DNA of 64,000 nt from Alicyclobacillus herbarius DSM 13609 (GCF_000430585.1 NZ_AUMH01000017.1:1-64000), one strand, 5' to 3'; positions 18,165 through 34,122 are shown, counted from the stretch's first letter. Numbers and translations: made by a program. The notes: generated by a model not told the origin, from the sequence alone.

Positions 18165-18593
18165 TTGCCGAAGAAGATTATCAAGGTTGTCAAGCTGCAG
18201 ATTCCTGCAGGCAAAGCCACTCCGGCGCCGCCGGTGGGTCCGGCTCTTGGTCAGGCCCAGGTCGGCAACATTATGGGATTTTGTAAAGAATTCAACGCGC
18301 GTACTGCGGATCAGGTGGGTCTGGTTATCCCGGTCGTGCTGTACGTGTATGAAGACCGCTCTTACACGTTCGAACTCAAGACGCCCCCTGCAGCCGTGCT
18401 GCTGAAGAAGGCCGCGGGGATTGAGTCCGGATCGTCAGAGCCGAATAAGAAGAAGGTTGCGACCATCAAGCGCGCCAAGGTGCGCGAGATTGCGGAGCAG
18501 AAGATGCCGGACCTCAATGCGGCTTCCGTGGAGGCGGCCATGCGGATGGTCGAAGGCACGGCTCGCAGCATGGGGATTGTGATTGAAGACTAA
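18165..18593 (+). CDS. rplK: 50S ribosomal protein L11
   Basis: L11 belongs to the GTPase-associated centre of the large subunit. The 142-residue protein shows the conserved start [29 protein letters not shown] and the C-terminal rRNA-binding domain. The TTG at 18165 is chosen because AGGAGGTG lies about 6 bases upstream and it gives the usual 141-142 residue length. An upstream GTG at 18144 would place the ribosome-binding site inside the gene. Confidence 0.96.
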   Translation: MPKKIIKVVKLQIPAGKATPAPPVGPALGQAQVGNIMGFCKEFNARTADQVGLVIPVVLYVYEDRSYTFELKTPPAAVLLKKAAGIESGSSEPNKKKVATIKRAKVREIAEQKMPDLNAASVEAAMRMVEGTARSMGIVIED

Positions 18594-18678
18594 CCCTGCG
18601 TGTCCGGATAACTGCGAATCACGAATCAGGGTCCCTTGTGGGAGGTCTTGCACCGCAAAACCACATGGAGGTGAAATT

Positions 18679-19380
18679 GTGGCTCGGAAATCGAAACGTT
18701 TCCAGGAAGCTGTGCAGCGTGTGGACCGTACGAAAGAGTACGAACCCCGCGAAGCGATTGAGCTGTTGAAGCAGGTCGCCACAGCGAAGTTTGACGAGAC
18801 GGTGGAAGCTGCCGTCCGGCTCGGGGTTGACCCGAAGAAGCAGGACCAGCAGATCCGTGGCGCGGTCGTGCTGCCGCACGGCACGGGCAAAACGGCGCGT
18901 GTGCTGGTGTTCGCCAAGGGAGACAAGGCGAAGGAGGCGCAGGCGGCGGGCGCCGATTTTGTCGGTGACGACGACTTGATTCAGAAGGTGGCACAGGGCT
19001 GGATGGACTTTGATGTAGTGGTGGCCACGCCCGACATGATGGGCTCAGTGGGTCGCCTCGGACGCATCCTCGGTCCGAAAGGCCTGATGCCGAACCCGAA
19101 GACCGGTACGGTTACGTTTGAAGTCGCCCGCGCGGTCGAAGAAATCAAGGCCGGTAAGATTGAATACCGTCTTGACAAGGCCGGCAACATCCATGTCCCG
19201 ATTGGTAAGGTCTCGTTTGATGTGGATGCCTTGCTTGGCAACCTGCGGACGTTGGTCGACGCGCTGCAGAAGGCGAAGCCGGCGGCAGCGAAAGGCCAGT
19301 ACTTCCGCAACCTGTCCATCTCCAGCACGATGGGCCCGGGCATCCGGGTGAACGTGCAGCGGTTGGTGGCGGCGGAATAA
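18679..19380 (+). CDS. rplA: 50S ribosomal protein L1
   Basis: L1 binds the mobile stalk of 23S rRNA and can repress its own operon. The 233-residue protein has the L1 signature [34 protein letters not shown] in its second domain. It starts with GTG immediately behind GGAGGTGA. It follows rplK by 85 bases, which is the standard order. Confidence 0.97.
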   Translation: MARKSKRFQEAVQRVDRTKEYEPREAIELLKQVATAKFDETVEAAVRLGVDPKKQDQQIRGAVVLPHGTGKTARVLVFAKGDKAKEAQAAGADFVGDDDLIQKVAQGWMDFDVVVATPDMMGSVGRLGRILGPKGLMPNPKTGTVTFEVARAVEEIKAGKIEYRLDKAGNIHVPIGKVSFDVDALLGNLRTLVDALQKAKPAAAKGQYFRNLSISSTMGPGIRVNVQRLVAAE

Positions 19381-19469
19381 GGCGTATCTACGTGTCCAAG
19401 ACTCGCCGGGCGCCGAGGGTTGACCGCTCGGCGTCCAGCGGTTAAGATGGAACGTGCCAAATGAATACC

Positions 19470-19571
19470 GGATGAACCGTAGACAGTAGGTCCAACCACT
19501 GGACAATGGAGGACGGAGGTCTTCCGCCTACCGAGGTTCGCGATTCGTCGTCTCCGATTGGGAGAATCGCG
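19470..19571 (+). ncRNA. L10 leader RNA (attenuator of rplJ-rplL)
   Basis: The sequence folds like the ribosomal L10 leader family. GAACC (19474-19478) pairs with GGTTC (19535-19539), and GTAGG (19486-19490) pairs with CCTAC (19527-19531) across an asymmetric loop containing TAGACA. Two small hairpins lie inside (near 19491-19502 and 19508-19525). An 8-bp stem CGCGATTC/GAATCGCG (19539-19546 with 19564-19571) overlaps the 5' arm of the terminator at 19568, so the two are mutually exclusive. Family knowledge: L10-L12 binding to the leader favours termination. Confidence 0.8.
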
Positions 19572-19598
19572 CCCCGCGTCTGCGGAGGCGCGTTTTTT
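19568..19598 (+). terminator. Attenuator terminator in the L10 leader
   Basis: CGCGCCCCGC pairs with GCGGAGGCGCG (one bulged A) around a GTCT loop and runs into six Ts. Its 5' arm shares bases with the antiterminator stem at 19539-19571. Confidence 0.88.
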
Positions 19599-19651
19599 AT
19601 GCGGCGATTGCGTATGGCGATGCGTCGGTTCATCCCAATTGAAAAAGAGGG

Positions 19652-19797
19652 TGTCCGGAAAGGGGTCAGGTAAGACCCAAGCAGTGCAAGGAAGCTAGCC
19701 CAAAATGCGATCCGAGCGTACGTTTTTCGGTACGTGAGGGAGCATTTTGGGCGCTGACGAAGCAATGCGCCGGGGAGTTCTGACCCCTTTCCGGACA
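19652..19797. repeat. Inverted-repeat element, about 146 bp (MITE-like), copy A
   Basis: The ends are a perfect 18-bp inverted repeat, TGTCCGGAAAGGGGTCAG (19652-19669 and, inverted, 19780-19797). A second inverted pair inside, GCCCAAAATGC and GCATTTTGGGC, plus GTACG/CGTAC around a TTTTT loop, lets nearly the whole unit fold into one long hairpin. It has no coding capacity. It lies between the L10 attenuator and the rplJ ribosome-binding site, so it is transcribed in the rplJ leader. Shorter relatives occur at 33973 and 51391. A clear target duplication is not visible. Confidence 0.75.
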
Positions 19798-19821
19798 TGC
19801 AGAAAAAGGGAGGTGGGTTTC

Positions 19822-20331
19822 GTGACCACAGTACGCGAGGAGAAAGAAAAGCTGGTGCAAGAGATTGCCGACAAGTTCAGCCGCAGCAAAGCTGTGATTG
19901 TGGCGGACTATCGCGGACTGAACGTGGCGGAGTCGAACGAGCTGCGCAAGCAGCTGCGCGAGGCGGGCGTCGAATTCAAGGTTCTCAAGAACACGATGAC
20001 CCGGCGTGCGGCCGAAAAAGCGGAGGTTCCTGGTCTGCAGGAGTTCTTCGTCGGTCCGTCGGCTCTGGCCTTCGGCTATGACGATCCAGTCGCGCCCGCG
20101 AAGGTCCTGCACGAATTTGCCCGCTCGCACAAAGCCCTGGAGCTGAAGGGCGGACTCGTGGAGGGTCGCGTCATTACGGCGAAGGAAGTCGAAGGTTTGG
20201 CCAGCCTGCCGTCCCGCGAAGGCTTGCTGTCGATGCTGCTTAGCGTCATGCAGGCGCCGGTGCGCAACCTGGCGTACGCCATCAAGCAGGTGGCGGAGCA
20301 GCAGGGCGGCGAAGCGGCGGCTGCGGAGTAA
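19822..20331 (+). CDS. rplJ: 50S ribosomal protein L10
   Basis: L10 anchors the L7/L12 stalk and represses its own operon through the leader at 19470-19598. The 169-residue protein has the conserved N-terminal rRNA-binding part ([50 protein letters not shown]) and a helical C-terminus for L12 dimers. The GTG at 19822 follows GGGAGGTGGG with suitable spacing. Upstream in-frame starts fall inside the repeat element. Confidence 0.96.
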   Translation: MTTVREEKEKLVQEIADKFSRSKAVIVADYRGLNVAESNELRKQLREAGVEFKVLKNTMTRRAAEKAEVPGLQEFFVGPSALAFGYDDPVAPAKVLHEFARSHKALELKGGLVEGRVITAKEVEGLASLPSREGLLSMLLSVMQAPVRNLAYAIKQVAEQQGGEAAAAE

Positions 20332-20478
20332 GGAGAGTTCGATGGTTCCTGCGGCACTCCGCGCAGCACGGGTGGCGTGAAGGTCTGACCGATACGCTCT
20401 TATCACCATGTTGTGCAAGCGTGCAGCGTGAAATCTGCGGCGTGAATGCTGCAAGAAGAATACAGGGAGGCGTAAAAC

Positions 20479-20850
20479 GTGACGAAAGAGGAATTCATTG
20501 AAGCCCTGAAGGGCATGACGGTTTTAGAGTTAAACGATTTGGTCAAGGCTATTGAGGAAGAATTTGGCGTGACCGCCGCTGCTCCGGTCGCCGTCGTAGG
20601 CGGTGCCGCTGCGGGCGGTGGCGAAGAGGCTGCCGAGCAGACCGAATTCGACGTCATCCTGGCCAGCGCGGGCGCTTCCAAAATCGGCGTCATCAAGGTT
20701 GTCCGCGAGATTACCGGCCTCGGCCTGAAAGAGGCCAAAGAGCTGGTTGACAACGCGCCGAAACCGATTAAGGAGAAGGTCTCGAAAGAGGACGCCGAGG
20801 CCATGAAGGCCAAGTTGGAAGAGGCGGGCGCGACGGTCGAAATCAAGTAA
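20479..20850 (+). CDS. rplL: 50S ribosomal protein L7/L12
   Basis: L12 forms the flexible stalk that recruits translational GTPases. The 123-residue protein has the N-terminal dimer domain, an Ala/Gly-rich hinge ([19 protein letters not shown]) and the C-terminal domain [33 protein letters not shown]. It starts with GTG behind AGGGAGG, 147 bases after rplJ. Confidence 0.97.
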   Translation: MTKEEFIEALKGMTVLELNDLVKAIEEEFGVTAAAPVAVVGGAAAGGGEEAAEQTEFDVILASAGASKIGVIKVVREITGLGLKEAKELVDNAPKPIKEKVSKEDAEAMKAKLEEAGATVEIK

Positions 20851-20887
20851 GACCGCGACGCCCGGCATGGGCATGGCGAGTGGTGTG

Positions 20888-20927
20888 GTGGGCGTCGGCC
20901 GGACAACCGGCGGCGCCCACTTGTAGT
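20888..20927 (+). terminator. Possible terminator after rplL
   Basis: A 14-bp GC-rich stem with one bulged G (20888-20902 with 20907-20920) closes an ACAA loop. Only TTGTAGT follows, so termination may be partial. Confidence 0.5.
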
Positions 20928-20999
20928 CTGGGCCGCGTGGCGGTGGTTGTGGAACGGTTGCCGGAAACGGCTGTGACTCACTTTGACTGGAGGCGCGAC

Positions 21000-21596
21000 A
21001 TGAGCGAGCATTACTTCTCCACCCAGCCCACGAGCGAGCGCCAGCGGCGGACCGTTTCGGTCCGGGCTCGGGGGATTGCGGCCGAGCTGGTCACCGACCG
21101 GGGCGTGTTTTCCAAGCGTGGCCTGGATTACGGAACGCGTGTCTTGGTGGAGACGGCGCGGTTGCCCGAACAGGGACAGATGGTCGACCTGGGTTGTGGC
21201 TACGGGGCGGTGTCGGCGATACTCGCTCGCGCTTATCCGGATACCCGCTGGCTGCTGTTGGATGTCAATCAACGGGCGTTGGAATTAGCCAGCCTGAACC
21301 TTGCGTTTGCCCGCGGGCGGGTGGACATCCGAGCCAGCGACGGCTTTGCTGGAGCTCCGGAAGTATTGGCCGACGCGGTGCTTTTGAATCCGCCCATTCG
21401 TGCCGGAAAGGCGACGGTCTACCGTTTATTCCGAGAATCGTTCGACCACCTCATCGCCGGCGGTCGGTTCTGGGTTGTGATACAGAAGAAGCAGGGGGCT
21501 GACAGTGCGCGTGCAGAGCTGGCGCGCGTCTTCCCGGAGGTGGAGACGGTGGAGCGTTCCGGCGGCTATCACGTCATTTGCTGTACGAAGCATTGA
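21000..21596 (+). CDS. Class I SAM-dependent methyltransferase, RsmC-like (YbxB family)
   Basis: The 198-residue protein has the SAM-binding motif VDLGCGYGAVSAILA and the catalytic motif VLLNPPIRAGK, an NPP(Y/I)-type site of N-methyltransferases related to 16S rRNA guanine methyltransferase RsmC. Its Bacillus equivalent, YbxB, also sits between rplL and rpoB. The ATG at 21000 has GGAGG about 6 bases upstream. The exact rRNA target is not known from sequence. Confidence 0.88.
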   Translation: MSEHYFSTQPTSERQRRTVSVRARGIAAELVTDRGVFSKRGLDYGTRVLVETARLPEQGQMVDLGCGYGAVSAILARAYPDTRWLLLDVNQRALELASLNLAFARGRVDIRASDGFAGAPEVLADAVLLNPPIRAGKATVYRLFRESFDHLIAGGRFWVVIQKKQGADSARAELARVFPEVETVERSGGYHVICCTKH

Positions 21597-21621
21597 CATC
21601 GCTATTCGACTATGATAAAGT
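21593..21621 (+). promoter_or_regulatory. Probable promoter of rpoB-rpoC
   Basis: A perfect TTGACA overlaps the stop of the preceding gene. TAAAGT (21616-21621) lies 17 bases downstream within TATGATAAAGT. A leader of about 165 bases without genes precedes rpoB. Confidence 0.55.
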
Positions 21622-21791
21622 CTTTTAATGCAAATTCTATCGTGTGGACGGGGGATGTATGACCATCAAACGTGTCGACGATAGATGAAGATAGTTGAAT
21701 ACCGGATGGACGAAAAATGTGGTTCACAGCAACCTCATTTTATTTTTGTATTGTCTAGGGCATGTTGAAATCGGCATGAGAGGTGACGGCT

Positions 21792-24700
21792 TTGCGAGGA
21801 CACATGGTCAAGTATGGGTGGCGCGAACGTCGGTCGTACGCCCGTATTCACGAGGTCTTGGATCTGCCGAATCTGATTGAGATTCAACAGAAGTCCTACC
21901 AGTGGTTCCTTGAAGAAGGGCTACGCGAAATGTTCGCCGACATCTCGCCCATTCAGGACTTTACCGGCAATCTCGTGCTGGAGTTTATCGACTACAGCCT
22001 CGGCGAGCCTAAGTATGACGTAGAAGAGTCCAAGGAACGGGATGTCACGTACGCTGCGCCGTTGCGGGTGAAGGTGCGCCTGCTGAACAAAGAGACCGGC
22101 GAGGTCAAAGAGCAGGAGGTCTTCATGGGTGACTTCCCGCTGATGACCGAGACCGGAACGTTCATTATCAATGGCGCTGAGCGTGTCATCGTCAGTCAGC
22201 TTGTCCGTTCTCCCAGTGTTTATTTTAACAGCAAAATCGATAAAAACGGCAAGCAGACCTTTGCGGCCACTGTGATTCCAAACCGCGGCGCTTGGCTCGA
22301 GTTCGAGACGGACGCCAAGGACATCGTGTATGTTCGCATTGACCGCACCCGTAAGCTGCCGATTACCGTACTCCTGCGCGCCTTGGGTCTCGGGACGGAT
22401 CAAGAGATCATCAACTTCCTTGGGGAAGACGAGTACCTGCGCAACACCCTGGACAAAGACACCACCGATTCGACCGAGCGCGCGTTGATTGAGATTTATG
22501 AACGTCTGCGCCCGGGCGAGCCGCCCACGATTGAAAATGCGCGTGCGCTCCTCGCCTCTCGCTTTTTCGATCCGAAGCGGTACGACCTGGCCAACGTTGG
22601 TCGCTACAAGATGAATAAGAAGCTGCACATCAAGAACCGCTTGCTCAACCAGCGCTTGGCGGAGACCTTGGTTGATGCGGATACGAATGAAATCGTTGCT
22701 GAGGCGGGGCAAATCCTCGACCGGCGCACGCTTGACAAGCTCCTGCCGCGACTGACGGGCAACGTCGGGCGGCTGCGTCTGCGGGCCACGCCGGAGTTGA
22801 CCGACGAAGAGGAAATTCCGGTGCAGATGGTGAAAATCTTTGCCCCCAATGAGGATGGCCGGATTCTGCACGTGGTCGGCAACGGGGACATTCCGAAGAC
22901 GGTGAAACACATCACCCCGGCGGACATCCTTTCGGCCGTCAGCTACTTCTTCAACCTGTTGCACGGGGTGGGCACGACCGACGACATCGACCACCTCGGC
23001 AACCGCCGCCTGCGTTCCGTCGGCGAGCTGCTGCAAAACCAGTTCCGCATCGGCCTGTCGCGTATGGAACGTGTGGTGCGCGAGCGGATGTCGATTCAGG
23101 ATGCCAGCGCCATCACGCCGCAGGCGCTGATCAACATCCGGCCGGTGATTGCGGCTATTAAAGAGTTTTTCGGTTCCAGCCAGCTCTCGCAGTTCATGGA
23201 CCAGACCAACCCGCTGGCCGAGTTAACACACAAGCGTCGTCTGTCGGCATTGGGTCCGGGCGGCCTGACGCGTGAGCGAGCGGGCTTTGAAGTGCGTGAC
23301 GTGCACTATTCGCACTACGGCCGCATGTGTCCGATTGAGACGCCGGAAGGTCCGAATATCGGCCTGATCAACTCGCTGTCCACGTACGCCAGGATCAACG
23401 AGTACGGGTTTATTGAAACCCCCTATCGACGGGTCGATCCGGACACCGGTGTGGTAACGGACCAGATTGACTATCTGACGGCGGACGAGGAAGAGAACTA
23501 CATCATCGCCCAGGCCAACGCTCCGTTGACCGAGGATGGGCGCTTTGCCTCGGATGAAGTGGTGGCGCGCTTCCGCGAGGACGTCATCACGGTTCCCTGG
23601 CAGCGGGTCGACTACATGGACGTCTCGCCGAAGCAGGTGGTTTCGGTAGCGACGGCGCTAATTCCGTTCCTCGAGAACGATGACGCCAACCGTGCGTTGA
23701 TGGGTTCGAACATGCAACGCCAGGCGGTGCCGCTGCTTGTGACGGAGGCGCCTTTGGTCGGCACGGGCATGGAGCATCAGGCGGCCAAAGACTCGGGCGT
23801 CTGCGTCGTGGCCAAGCGCGGCGGCGTGGTCGAGCGCGTAACGGCGCGCGAGATCTGGGTGCGCACTGAACATGTGGTGGACGGCAAGACGGTCACTGGG
23901 GATTTGGATAAATACAAGCTGCTCAAGTATACACGTTCCAACCAGAACACGTGCATCAACCAGCGCCCGATTGTCCGGGAAGGCCAGCGGGTGCAGGCGG
24001 GGGATATCCTGGCTGACGGTCCGGCGACGGAAAATGGGGAACTCGCTCTCGGCCGCAACGTCCTGGTCGCGTTTATGACCTGGGAAGGGTACAACTACGA
24101 AGACGCGATTCTCCTCTCCGAGAAGGTAGCCAAAGAGGACATCTACACCTCGATTCACATTGAGGAGTACGAGTTGGAGGCGCGCGACACCAAGCTTGGA
24201 CCGGAGGAAATCACCCGCGACATTCCGAACGTGGGTGAGGACGCGCTGAAGAACCTTGACGAGCGCGGCATCATCCGGATTGGCGCGGAGATTCAGGCGG
24301 GCGACATCCTGGTCGGCAAGGTGACGCCCAAAGGCGTGACCGAACTGACGGCGGAGGAGCGTCTGCTGCACGCCATTTTCGGCGAGAAAGCGCGGGAGGT
24401 GCGCGACACCTCGCTGCGTGTGCCGCACGGCGGCGCCGGCATTGTGGTGGACGTGAAAGTGTTCACGCGCGAGAACGGGGACGAACTGCCCGCCGGCGTC
24501 AATCAGCTGGTGCGCGTCTACATCGCCCAGAAGCGCAAGATCTCCGAGGGCGACAAGATGGCTGGCCGGCACGGAAACAAAGGTGTTGTGGCCCGCATCC
24601 TGCCGGAGGAAGACATGCCGTTTCTCGAGGACGGAACGCCGGTCGAGATTGTTCTCAATCCGCTGGGCGTGCCATCGCGCATGAACATCGGCCAGGTGCT

Positions 24701-25322
24701 GGAGACTCACCTGGGCATGGCGGCCAAGGCGCTGGGCGTACACATCGCGACGCCGGTATTCGACGGGGCGACGGCAGAGGACGTGTTCGACACGTTGGAG
24801 GAGGCTGGTTTTCCCCGCGACGGCAAACAGGTCTTGTACGACGGGCGTACGGGTGAACCGTTCGACAACCGCGTGACGGTGGGCTATGTATACATGCTCA
24901 AGCTGGCGCACCTGGTCGACGACAAGATTCACGCTCGGTCCACTGGGCCGTACTCCCTGGTCACCCAGCAGCCGTTGGGTGGCAAGGCGCAGTTTGGCGG
25001 CCAGCGCTTTGGCGAGATGGAGGTGTGGGCGCTCGAGGCCTACGGTGCTGCCTACACCCTGCAGGAGATTCTCACCGTCAAGTCGGACGACGTGGTCGGC
25101 CGCGTCAAGACCTACGAGGCGATTGTCAAGGGCGAGAACGTGCCAGAGCCGGGTGTGCCTGAGTCCTTCAAGGTGTTGATTAAGGAGCTGCAGAGCCTCG
25201 GGATGGACGTGAAGATCCTCAGCGAGGATGAGCAGGAGATTGTCATCCGGGAGAGCGACGAAGACGACGATGCGGGTGAGAAATTGAATCTCAACCTTGA
25301 GGTGCGCGAAGTCGGAGACTGA
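21792..25322 (+). CDS. rpoB: DNA-directed RNA polymerase subunit beta
   Basis: RpoB forms half of the RNA polymerase active cleft and holds the rifampicin pocket. The 1176-residue protein starts with the family pattern [34 protein letters not shown]. It contains the rifampicin-region cluster [34 protein letters not shown] and the C-terminal [24 protein letters not shown]. No resistance-type change is evident in that cluster. The TTG at 21792 is preferred because AGAGGTGA lies 5 bases upstream; a GTG at 21783 would overlap that site. Confidence 0.97.
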   Translation: MRGHMVKYGWRERRSYARIHEVLDLPNLIEIQQKSYQWFLEEGLREMFADISPIQDFTGNLVLEFIDYSLGEPKYDVEESKERDVTYAAPLRVKVRLLNKETGEVKEQEVFMGDFPLMTETGTFIINGAERVIVSQLVRSPSVYFNSKIDKNGKQTFAATVIPNRGAWLEFETDAKDIVYVRIDRTRKLPITVLLRALGLGTDQEIINFLGEDEYLRNTLDKDTTDSTERALIEIYERLRPGEPPTIENARALLASRFFDPKRYDLANVGRYKMNKKLHIKNRLLNQRLAETLVDADTNEIVAEAGQILDRRTLDKLLPRLTGNVGRLRLRATPELTDEEEIPVQMVKIFAPNEDGRILHVVGNGDIPKTVKHITPADILSAVSYFFNLLHGVGTTDDIDHLGNRRLRSVGELLQNQFRIGLSRMERVVRERMSIQDASAITPQALINIRPVIAAIKEFFGSSQLSQFMDQTNPLAELTHKRRLSALGPGGLTRERAGFEVRDVHYSHYGRMCPIETPEGPNIGLINSLSTYARINEYGFIETPYRRVDPDTGVVTDQIDYLTADEEENYIIAQANAPLTEDGRFASDEVVARFREDVITVPWQRVDYMDVSPKQVVSVATALIPFLENDDANRALMGSNMQRQAVPLLVTEAPLVGTGMEHQAAKDSGVCVVAKRGGVVERVTAREIWVRTEHVVDGKTVTGDLDKYKLLKYTRSNQNTCINQRPIVREGQRVQAGDILADGPATENGELALGRNVLVAFMTWEGYNYEDAILLSEKVAKEDIYTSIHIEEYELEARDTKLGPEEITRDIPNVGEDALKNLDERGIIRIGAEIQAGDILVGKVTPKGVTELTAEERLLHAIFGEKAREVRDTSLRVPHGGAGIVVDVKVFTRENGDELPAGVNQLVRVYIAQKRKISEGDKMAGRHGNKGVVARILPEEDMPFLEDGTPVEIVLNPLGVPSRMNIGQVLETHLGMAAKALGVHIATPVFDGATAEDVFDTLEEAGFPRDGKQVLYDGRTGEPFDNRVTVGYVYMLKLAHLVDDKIHARSTGPYSLVTQQPLGGKAQFGGQRFGEMEVWALEAYGAAYTLQEILTVKSDDVVGRVKTYEAIVKGENVPEPGVPESFKVLIKELQSLGMDVKILSEDEQEIVIRESDEDDDAGEKLNLNLEVREVGD

Positions 25323-25411
25323 CATACCGGGTACGCTGACGCCCCTCGAGGGGGGGCGGCGTGCTGGCGCATGAGAGCAGCGACGAGTTTGCCGAAAGGG
25401 AGGATTCCCCT

Positions 25412-29041
<3,630 letters not shown>

Positions 29042-29113
29042 GGGCCGGCGACCGAACCCGAGCGCGGGGTGCTGGGCGCCCCGCGCCGACCTCCTCGAAC
29101 TGCCCATCGGTTG

Positions 29114-29143
29114 TTGACAGTCCGCTTTTTGCGGTGATAGAAT
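29114..29143 (+). promoter_or_regulatory. Strong sigma-A promoter of the rpsL (str) operon
   Basis: A perfect TTGACA (29114-29119) and TAGAAT (29138-29143) are 18 bases apart. They lie about 50 bases before the L7Ae-like gene, downstream of a GC-rich hairpin (29062-29086) that lacks a T tract. Confidence 0.75.
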
Positions 29144-29191
29144 CGTTGAGTGTGCCTTGAGCATGGTCGTTATTTTGGGGGAGGCTTTGCC

Positions 29192-29443
29192 ATGTCTCTC
29201 GAACGCATACGCCTCGCGAGGAAACGAATTATCGGGACCAACCAAACGACGAAGGCACTCCAGCAACAGCAGGTGGTACAAGTCTTTGTCGCGAAAGACG
29301 CGGAGGAGCGGGTTACTCGTCCGGTCGTGGCGCTAGCCCGCGAACGCGGAATTCCCGTAGAGTGGATTGAATCCATGAAGGAACTCGGCAAGGCTTGCGG
29401 TATCGAGGTGGGAGCGGCGACGGCCGCAATCCTTGAGGAGTAG
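29192..29443 (+). CDS. rplGB: L7Ae-family K-turn-binding ribosomal-like protein (YbxF)
   Basis: This 83-residue protein belongs to the L7Ae/L30e/S12e/Gadd45 family. In Bacillus the equivalents YbxF and YlxQ bind kink-turn RNA. The pattern GTNQTTKALQQQQVVQVFVAKDAEERVTRPVVALARERGIPV fits the family core, and the ALIGKACGI-like end (ELGKACGIEVGAATAAIL) is present. It sits between rpoC and rpsL, its standard place. The precise cellular role is not settled. Confidence 0.92.
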   Translation: MSLERIRLARKRIIGTNQTTKALQQQQVVQVFVAKDAEERVTRPVVALARERGIPVEWIESMKELGKACGIEVGAATAAILEE

Positions 29444-29579
29444 CGTGCCGGCTGTCTGAGCAGCTGCGCGTCGTGCCCCACCCGAGGGTTTTTCCGTGTG
29501 TGGGCACGGACCACCAGGCACTGTGGACATGACAATCGCGTCTGTGACGGCGATTGGATCTTTGGAAGGAGGTGCAACG

Positions 29580-29996
29580 ATGCCGACGATTAATCAGCTG
29601 GTCCGTAAAGGCCGCAAAGTGATTGCGAAGAAATCGACCGCACCGGCGTTGCAGAAGGGGTACAACAGCTTTGAGAAGAAGCTGACCGACCTGCCGTCTC
29701 CGCAGAAGCGCGGCGTGTGTACCCGTGTGGGCACCATGACGCCGAAGAAGCCGAACTCGGCGCTGCGGAAATACGCCCGTGTGCGTTTGACGAATACGTA
29801 TGAAGTTACGGCTTACATCCCGGGTGAGGGTCACAACCTGCAGGAACACTCGGTGGTGCTGGTGCGCGGTGGTCGCGTCAAAGACCTGCCGGGCGTGCGC
29901 TATCACATTGTCCGTGGGGCGCTGGACACGGCGGGCGTGAAAGACCGCCAGCAGGGACGTTCGAAGTACGGGGCCAAGCGTGCCAAGAAGAAGTAA
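29580..29996 (+). CDS. rpsL: 30S ribosomal protein S12
   Basis: S12 lines the decoding centre. The 138-residue protein has the conserved segments [30 protein letters not shown] and [28 protein letters not shown]. The lysines at the classical streptomycin-resistance positions (TPKKPNS and RVKDLPG) are the wild-type residues. GGAGGTG precedes the ATG. Confidence 0.98.
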   Translation: MPTINQLVRKGRKVIAKKSTAPALQKGYNSFEKKLTDLPSPQKRGVCTRVGTMTPKKPNSALRKYARVRLTNTYEVTAYIPGEGHNLQEHSVVLVRGGRVKDLPGVRYHIVRGALDTAGVKDRQQGRSKYGAKRAKKK

Positions 29997-30100
29997 TATG
30001 CGGTGAAGCGGCCGCAAATCTGCGGCGAAACGGCCGCGCTGAAAACCGGGCAAGCCTGTGCCTGGACGGCCGCAAGTCGACCGCTTGGGCGCAGGGCTGA

Positions 30101-30598
<498 letters not shown>

Positions 30599-30649
30599 GA
30601 GCCGGAACGCCGCAACGAAGCGAGTGTCTAGACGGAAGGAGGGTGTTCA

Positions 30650-32725
30650 TTGGCTCGGCAGTTTCCTTTGGAAAAGACGCGCAACATCGGCATCATCGCG
30701 CACATTGACGCGGGTAAGACGACCACGACGGAGCGCGTGCTTTTCTATACCGGCCGCGTGCATAAGATTGGCGAAGTGCACGAGGGCGCCGCAACGATGG
30801 ACTGGATGGTGCAGGAGCAGGAGCGCGGCATCACGATTACGTCGGCCGCGACAACCTGCCAATGGCGAGGCCATCGCATTAACATTATCGATACACCCGG
30901 CCACGTAGACTTCACGGTTGAAGTGGAGCGGTCTCTGCGCGTCCTGGACGGGGCGGTCGGCGTGTTTGACGCCAAAGGCGGCGTCGAACCGCAGTCTGAG
31001 ACGGTGTGGCGGCAGGCGGATAAATATCACGTGCCGCGGATTGCGTATGTCAACAAGATGGACATCCTCGGCGCAAACTTCTTGGATTGCGTCGAGCAGA
31101 TGCGGACGCGCCTGGGGGCGAACGCGGTTCCGATTCAGCTGCCGATTGGCGCGGAGGACTCGTTCGTTGGTCTGGTCGACCTGGTGGAGAACCGGGCCAT
31201 CATCTACACGGATGACTTGGGGACCACGTCGGAGGCGCGCGAGATTCCGGACGATATGAAGGACCTGGCGGCTGAGTATCGAACGAAATTGATTGAGGCC
31301 GTCGCCGAGCTGGACGAAGAACTTATGATGAAGTACCTCGAAGGTGAGGAAATCACCGTCGAGGAACTGAAAGCCGGCATCCGCAAAGGCACGTGTGCGG
31401 TGCAGCTGTTCCCGGTGTTGTGCGGATCGTCCTACCGGAATAAAGGCGTCCAGCCGATGCTTGATGCGGTGGTCGATTACCTGCCGTCCCCGATTGATGT
31501 TCCGGCTATTAATGGGACAACGCCAGAGGGCGAACCGGTGGAGCGGCACTCGTCCGATGACGAGCCGTTTGCCGCGCTGGCCTTCAAAATCATGAGCGAT
31601 CCGTTCGTCGGTAAGTTGGCCTTCTTCCGGGTCTACTCCGGGACGCTGAGCAGCGGATCGTACGTGCTCAACTCGACCAAGGGCAAGCGCGAGCGCATTG
31701 GCCGTATCCTGCAGATGCACGCCAACCACCGGGAAGAGATCGATATGGTGTATGCGGGTGACATTGCGGCGGCGGTCGGGCTGAAGGACACGACAACCGG
31801 GGATACGCTCTGCGACGAGAAGAACGTCGTCATCTTGGAGTCGATGGAATTCCCGGAGCCGGTTATCAATGTCGCCATCGAGCCGAAGACCAAGGCGGAC
31901 CAGGACAAGATGGGCCTTGCGCTGGCGAAGCTGGCCGAGGAAGACCCGACCTTCCGTACGTGGACCGACCAGGAGACTGGTCAGACCATCATTGCGGGGA
32001 TGGGCGAGCTGCACCTCGAGATCATCGTGGACCGGCTGCAGCGTGAGTTTAAGGTGGCGGCGAATGTGGGTCAGCCGCAGGTTGCCTACAAGGAGACCAT
32101 TACTCAGCAGGTGGACCAGGAAGGCAAGTTCGTCCGCCAGTCGGGTGGTCGCGGTCAGTACGGACACGTCAAGATTATCCTCGAACCGCTGGAGCGGGGC
32201 GCGGGGTATGTGTTCGAGAACAAGATTGTGGGCGGCGCCATCCCGAAAGAGTATATCCCTGCCGTCGACGAGGGCATCCGCGAGGCGATGCAAAACGGCG
32301 TCATCGCGGGCTACCCGATGCTCGATGTTAAGGTAACGCTCTACGACGGGTCGTATCACGAGGTGGACTCCTCGGAAATGGCGTTTAAGATTGCTGGGTC
32401 AATGGCCCTCAAGGCGGGCGCCCAGAAGGCGGGCCCGGTTCTCCTCGAACCGATTATGAAGGTCGAGGTCACCGTGCCTGAAGAGTACATGGGCGACATC
32501 ATGGGGGATATCAACTCCCGCCGCGGCCGCGTGGAAGGCATGGAAGCGCGAGCTGGCGCCCAGGTCATTCGCGGTTACGTCCCGCTGTCCGAGATGTTCG
32601 GGTACTCGACCAGCCTGCGGTCCCGGACGCAAGGACGCGGTACCTATACCATGGAATTTTCTCGGTACGAGGAAGTTCCGAAAAACATCGCTCAAGAGAT
32701 CATCGCCAAACACAAGGGCGAATGA
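30650..32725 (+). CDS. fusA: Elongation factor G
   Basis: EF-G is the GTPase that drives translocation. The 691-residue protein has the G1 motif [13 protein letters not shown], the G3 motif [13 protein letters not shown], and domains II-V, including the domain IV loop with [11 protein letters not shown]. It starts with TTG behind GGAAGGAGGG. It is the expected length and is followed by tuf after 19 bases. Confidence 0.98.
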   Translation: MARQFPLEKTRNIGIIAHIDAGKTTTTERVLFYTGRVHKIGEVHEGAATMDWMVQEQERGITITSAATTCQWRGHRINIIDTPGHVDFTVEVERSLRVLDGAVGVFDAKGGVEPQSETVWRQADKYHVPRIAYVNKMDILGANFLDCVEQMRTRLGANAVPIQLPIGAEDSFVGLVDLVENRAIIYTDDLGTTSEAREIPDDMKDLAAEYRTKLIEAVAELDEELMMKYLEGEEITVEELKAGIRKGTCAVQLFPVLCGSSYRNKGVQPMLDAVVDYLPSPIDVPAINGTTPEGEPVERHSSDDEPFAALAFKIMSDPFVGKLAFFRVYSGTLSSGSYVLNSTKGKRERIGRILQMHANHREEIDMVYAGDIAAAVGLKDTTTGDTLCDEKNVVILESMEFPEPVINVAIEPKTKADQDKMGLALAKLAEEDPTFRTWTDQETGQTIIAGMGELHLEIIVDRLQREFKVAANVGQPQVAYKETITQQVDQEGKFVRQSGGRGQYGHVKIILEPLERGAGYVFENKIVGGAIPKEYIPAVDEGIREAMQNGVIAGYPMLDVKVTLYDGSYHEVDSSEMAFKIAGSMALKAGAQKAGPVLLEPIMKVEVTVPEEYMGDIMGDINSRRGRVEGMEARAGAQVIRGYVPLSEMFGYSTSLRSRTQGRGTYTMEFSRYEEVPKNIAQEIIAKHKGE

Positions 32726-32744
32726 TAAAAAGGAGTGAATCTCG

Positions 32745-33932
<1,188 letters not shown>

Positions 33933-33972
33933 GGTTTTAATCGACGTGACGGTACACGCTTGAATCAAGTAT

Positions 33973-34004
33973 CGGAAAGGGAGACGCAAGCCCCCTTTCC
34001 GGAC
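33973..34004. repeat. Short inverted repeat related to the TGTCCGGAAAGGGG element, copy B
   Basis: CGGAAAGGG (33973-33981) and CCCTTTCCG (33993-34001) are a perfect 9-bp inverted repeat followed by GACA, matching the end sequence of copy A (CCCCTTTCCGGACA). There is no T tract, so it is not a typical terminator. Confidence 0.5.
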
Positions 34005-34028
34005 AACCGTTGAAACGTCAATCGACTA

Positions 34029-34063
34029 CAGGGGTGAGGGGGCTGTTCCTTCACCCCTGTTTT
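34029..34063 (+). terminator. Rho-independent terminator of the str operon
   Basis: CAGGGGTGA (34029-34037) pairs with TCACCCCTG (34051-34059) around a 13-base loop and is followed by TTTT. It lies 97 bases after tuf. Confidence 0.8.
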
Positions 34064-34093
34064 GGTAATGGCCGGAGAGGGCCGCGACAGACC

Positions 34094-34122
34094 TTGTGTT
34101 CTGTGGCGGCGTTTAGTATAAT
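34094..34122 (+). promoter_or_regulatory. Sigma-A promoter of the S10 operon
   Basis: TTGTGT (34094-34099) and a perfect TATAAT (34117-34122) are 17 bases apart. The leader to rpsJ is about 118 bases with small stems, for example GTGCC/GGGCAC and GTGGA/TCCAC, but no gene. The whole 33933-34246 interval thus holds repeat copy B, a terminator, this promoter and the leader. Confidence 0.75.

Noticed and set aside
29062-29086. GC-rich hairpin after rpoC as a terminator
   Set aside because: The 8-bp stem has no T tract and lies just before a strong promoter, so I do not call it a terminator.
33973-34001. Hairpin after tuf as the str operon terminator
   Set aside because: It lacks a T tract, and a better terminator lies at 34029-34063. 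It is described as a repeat instead.
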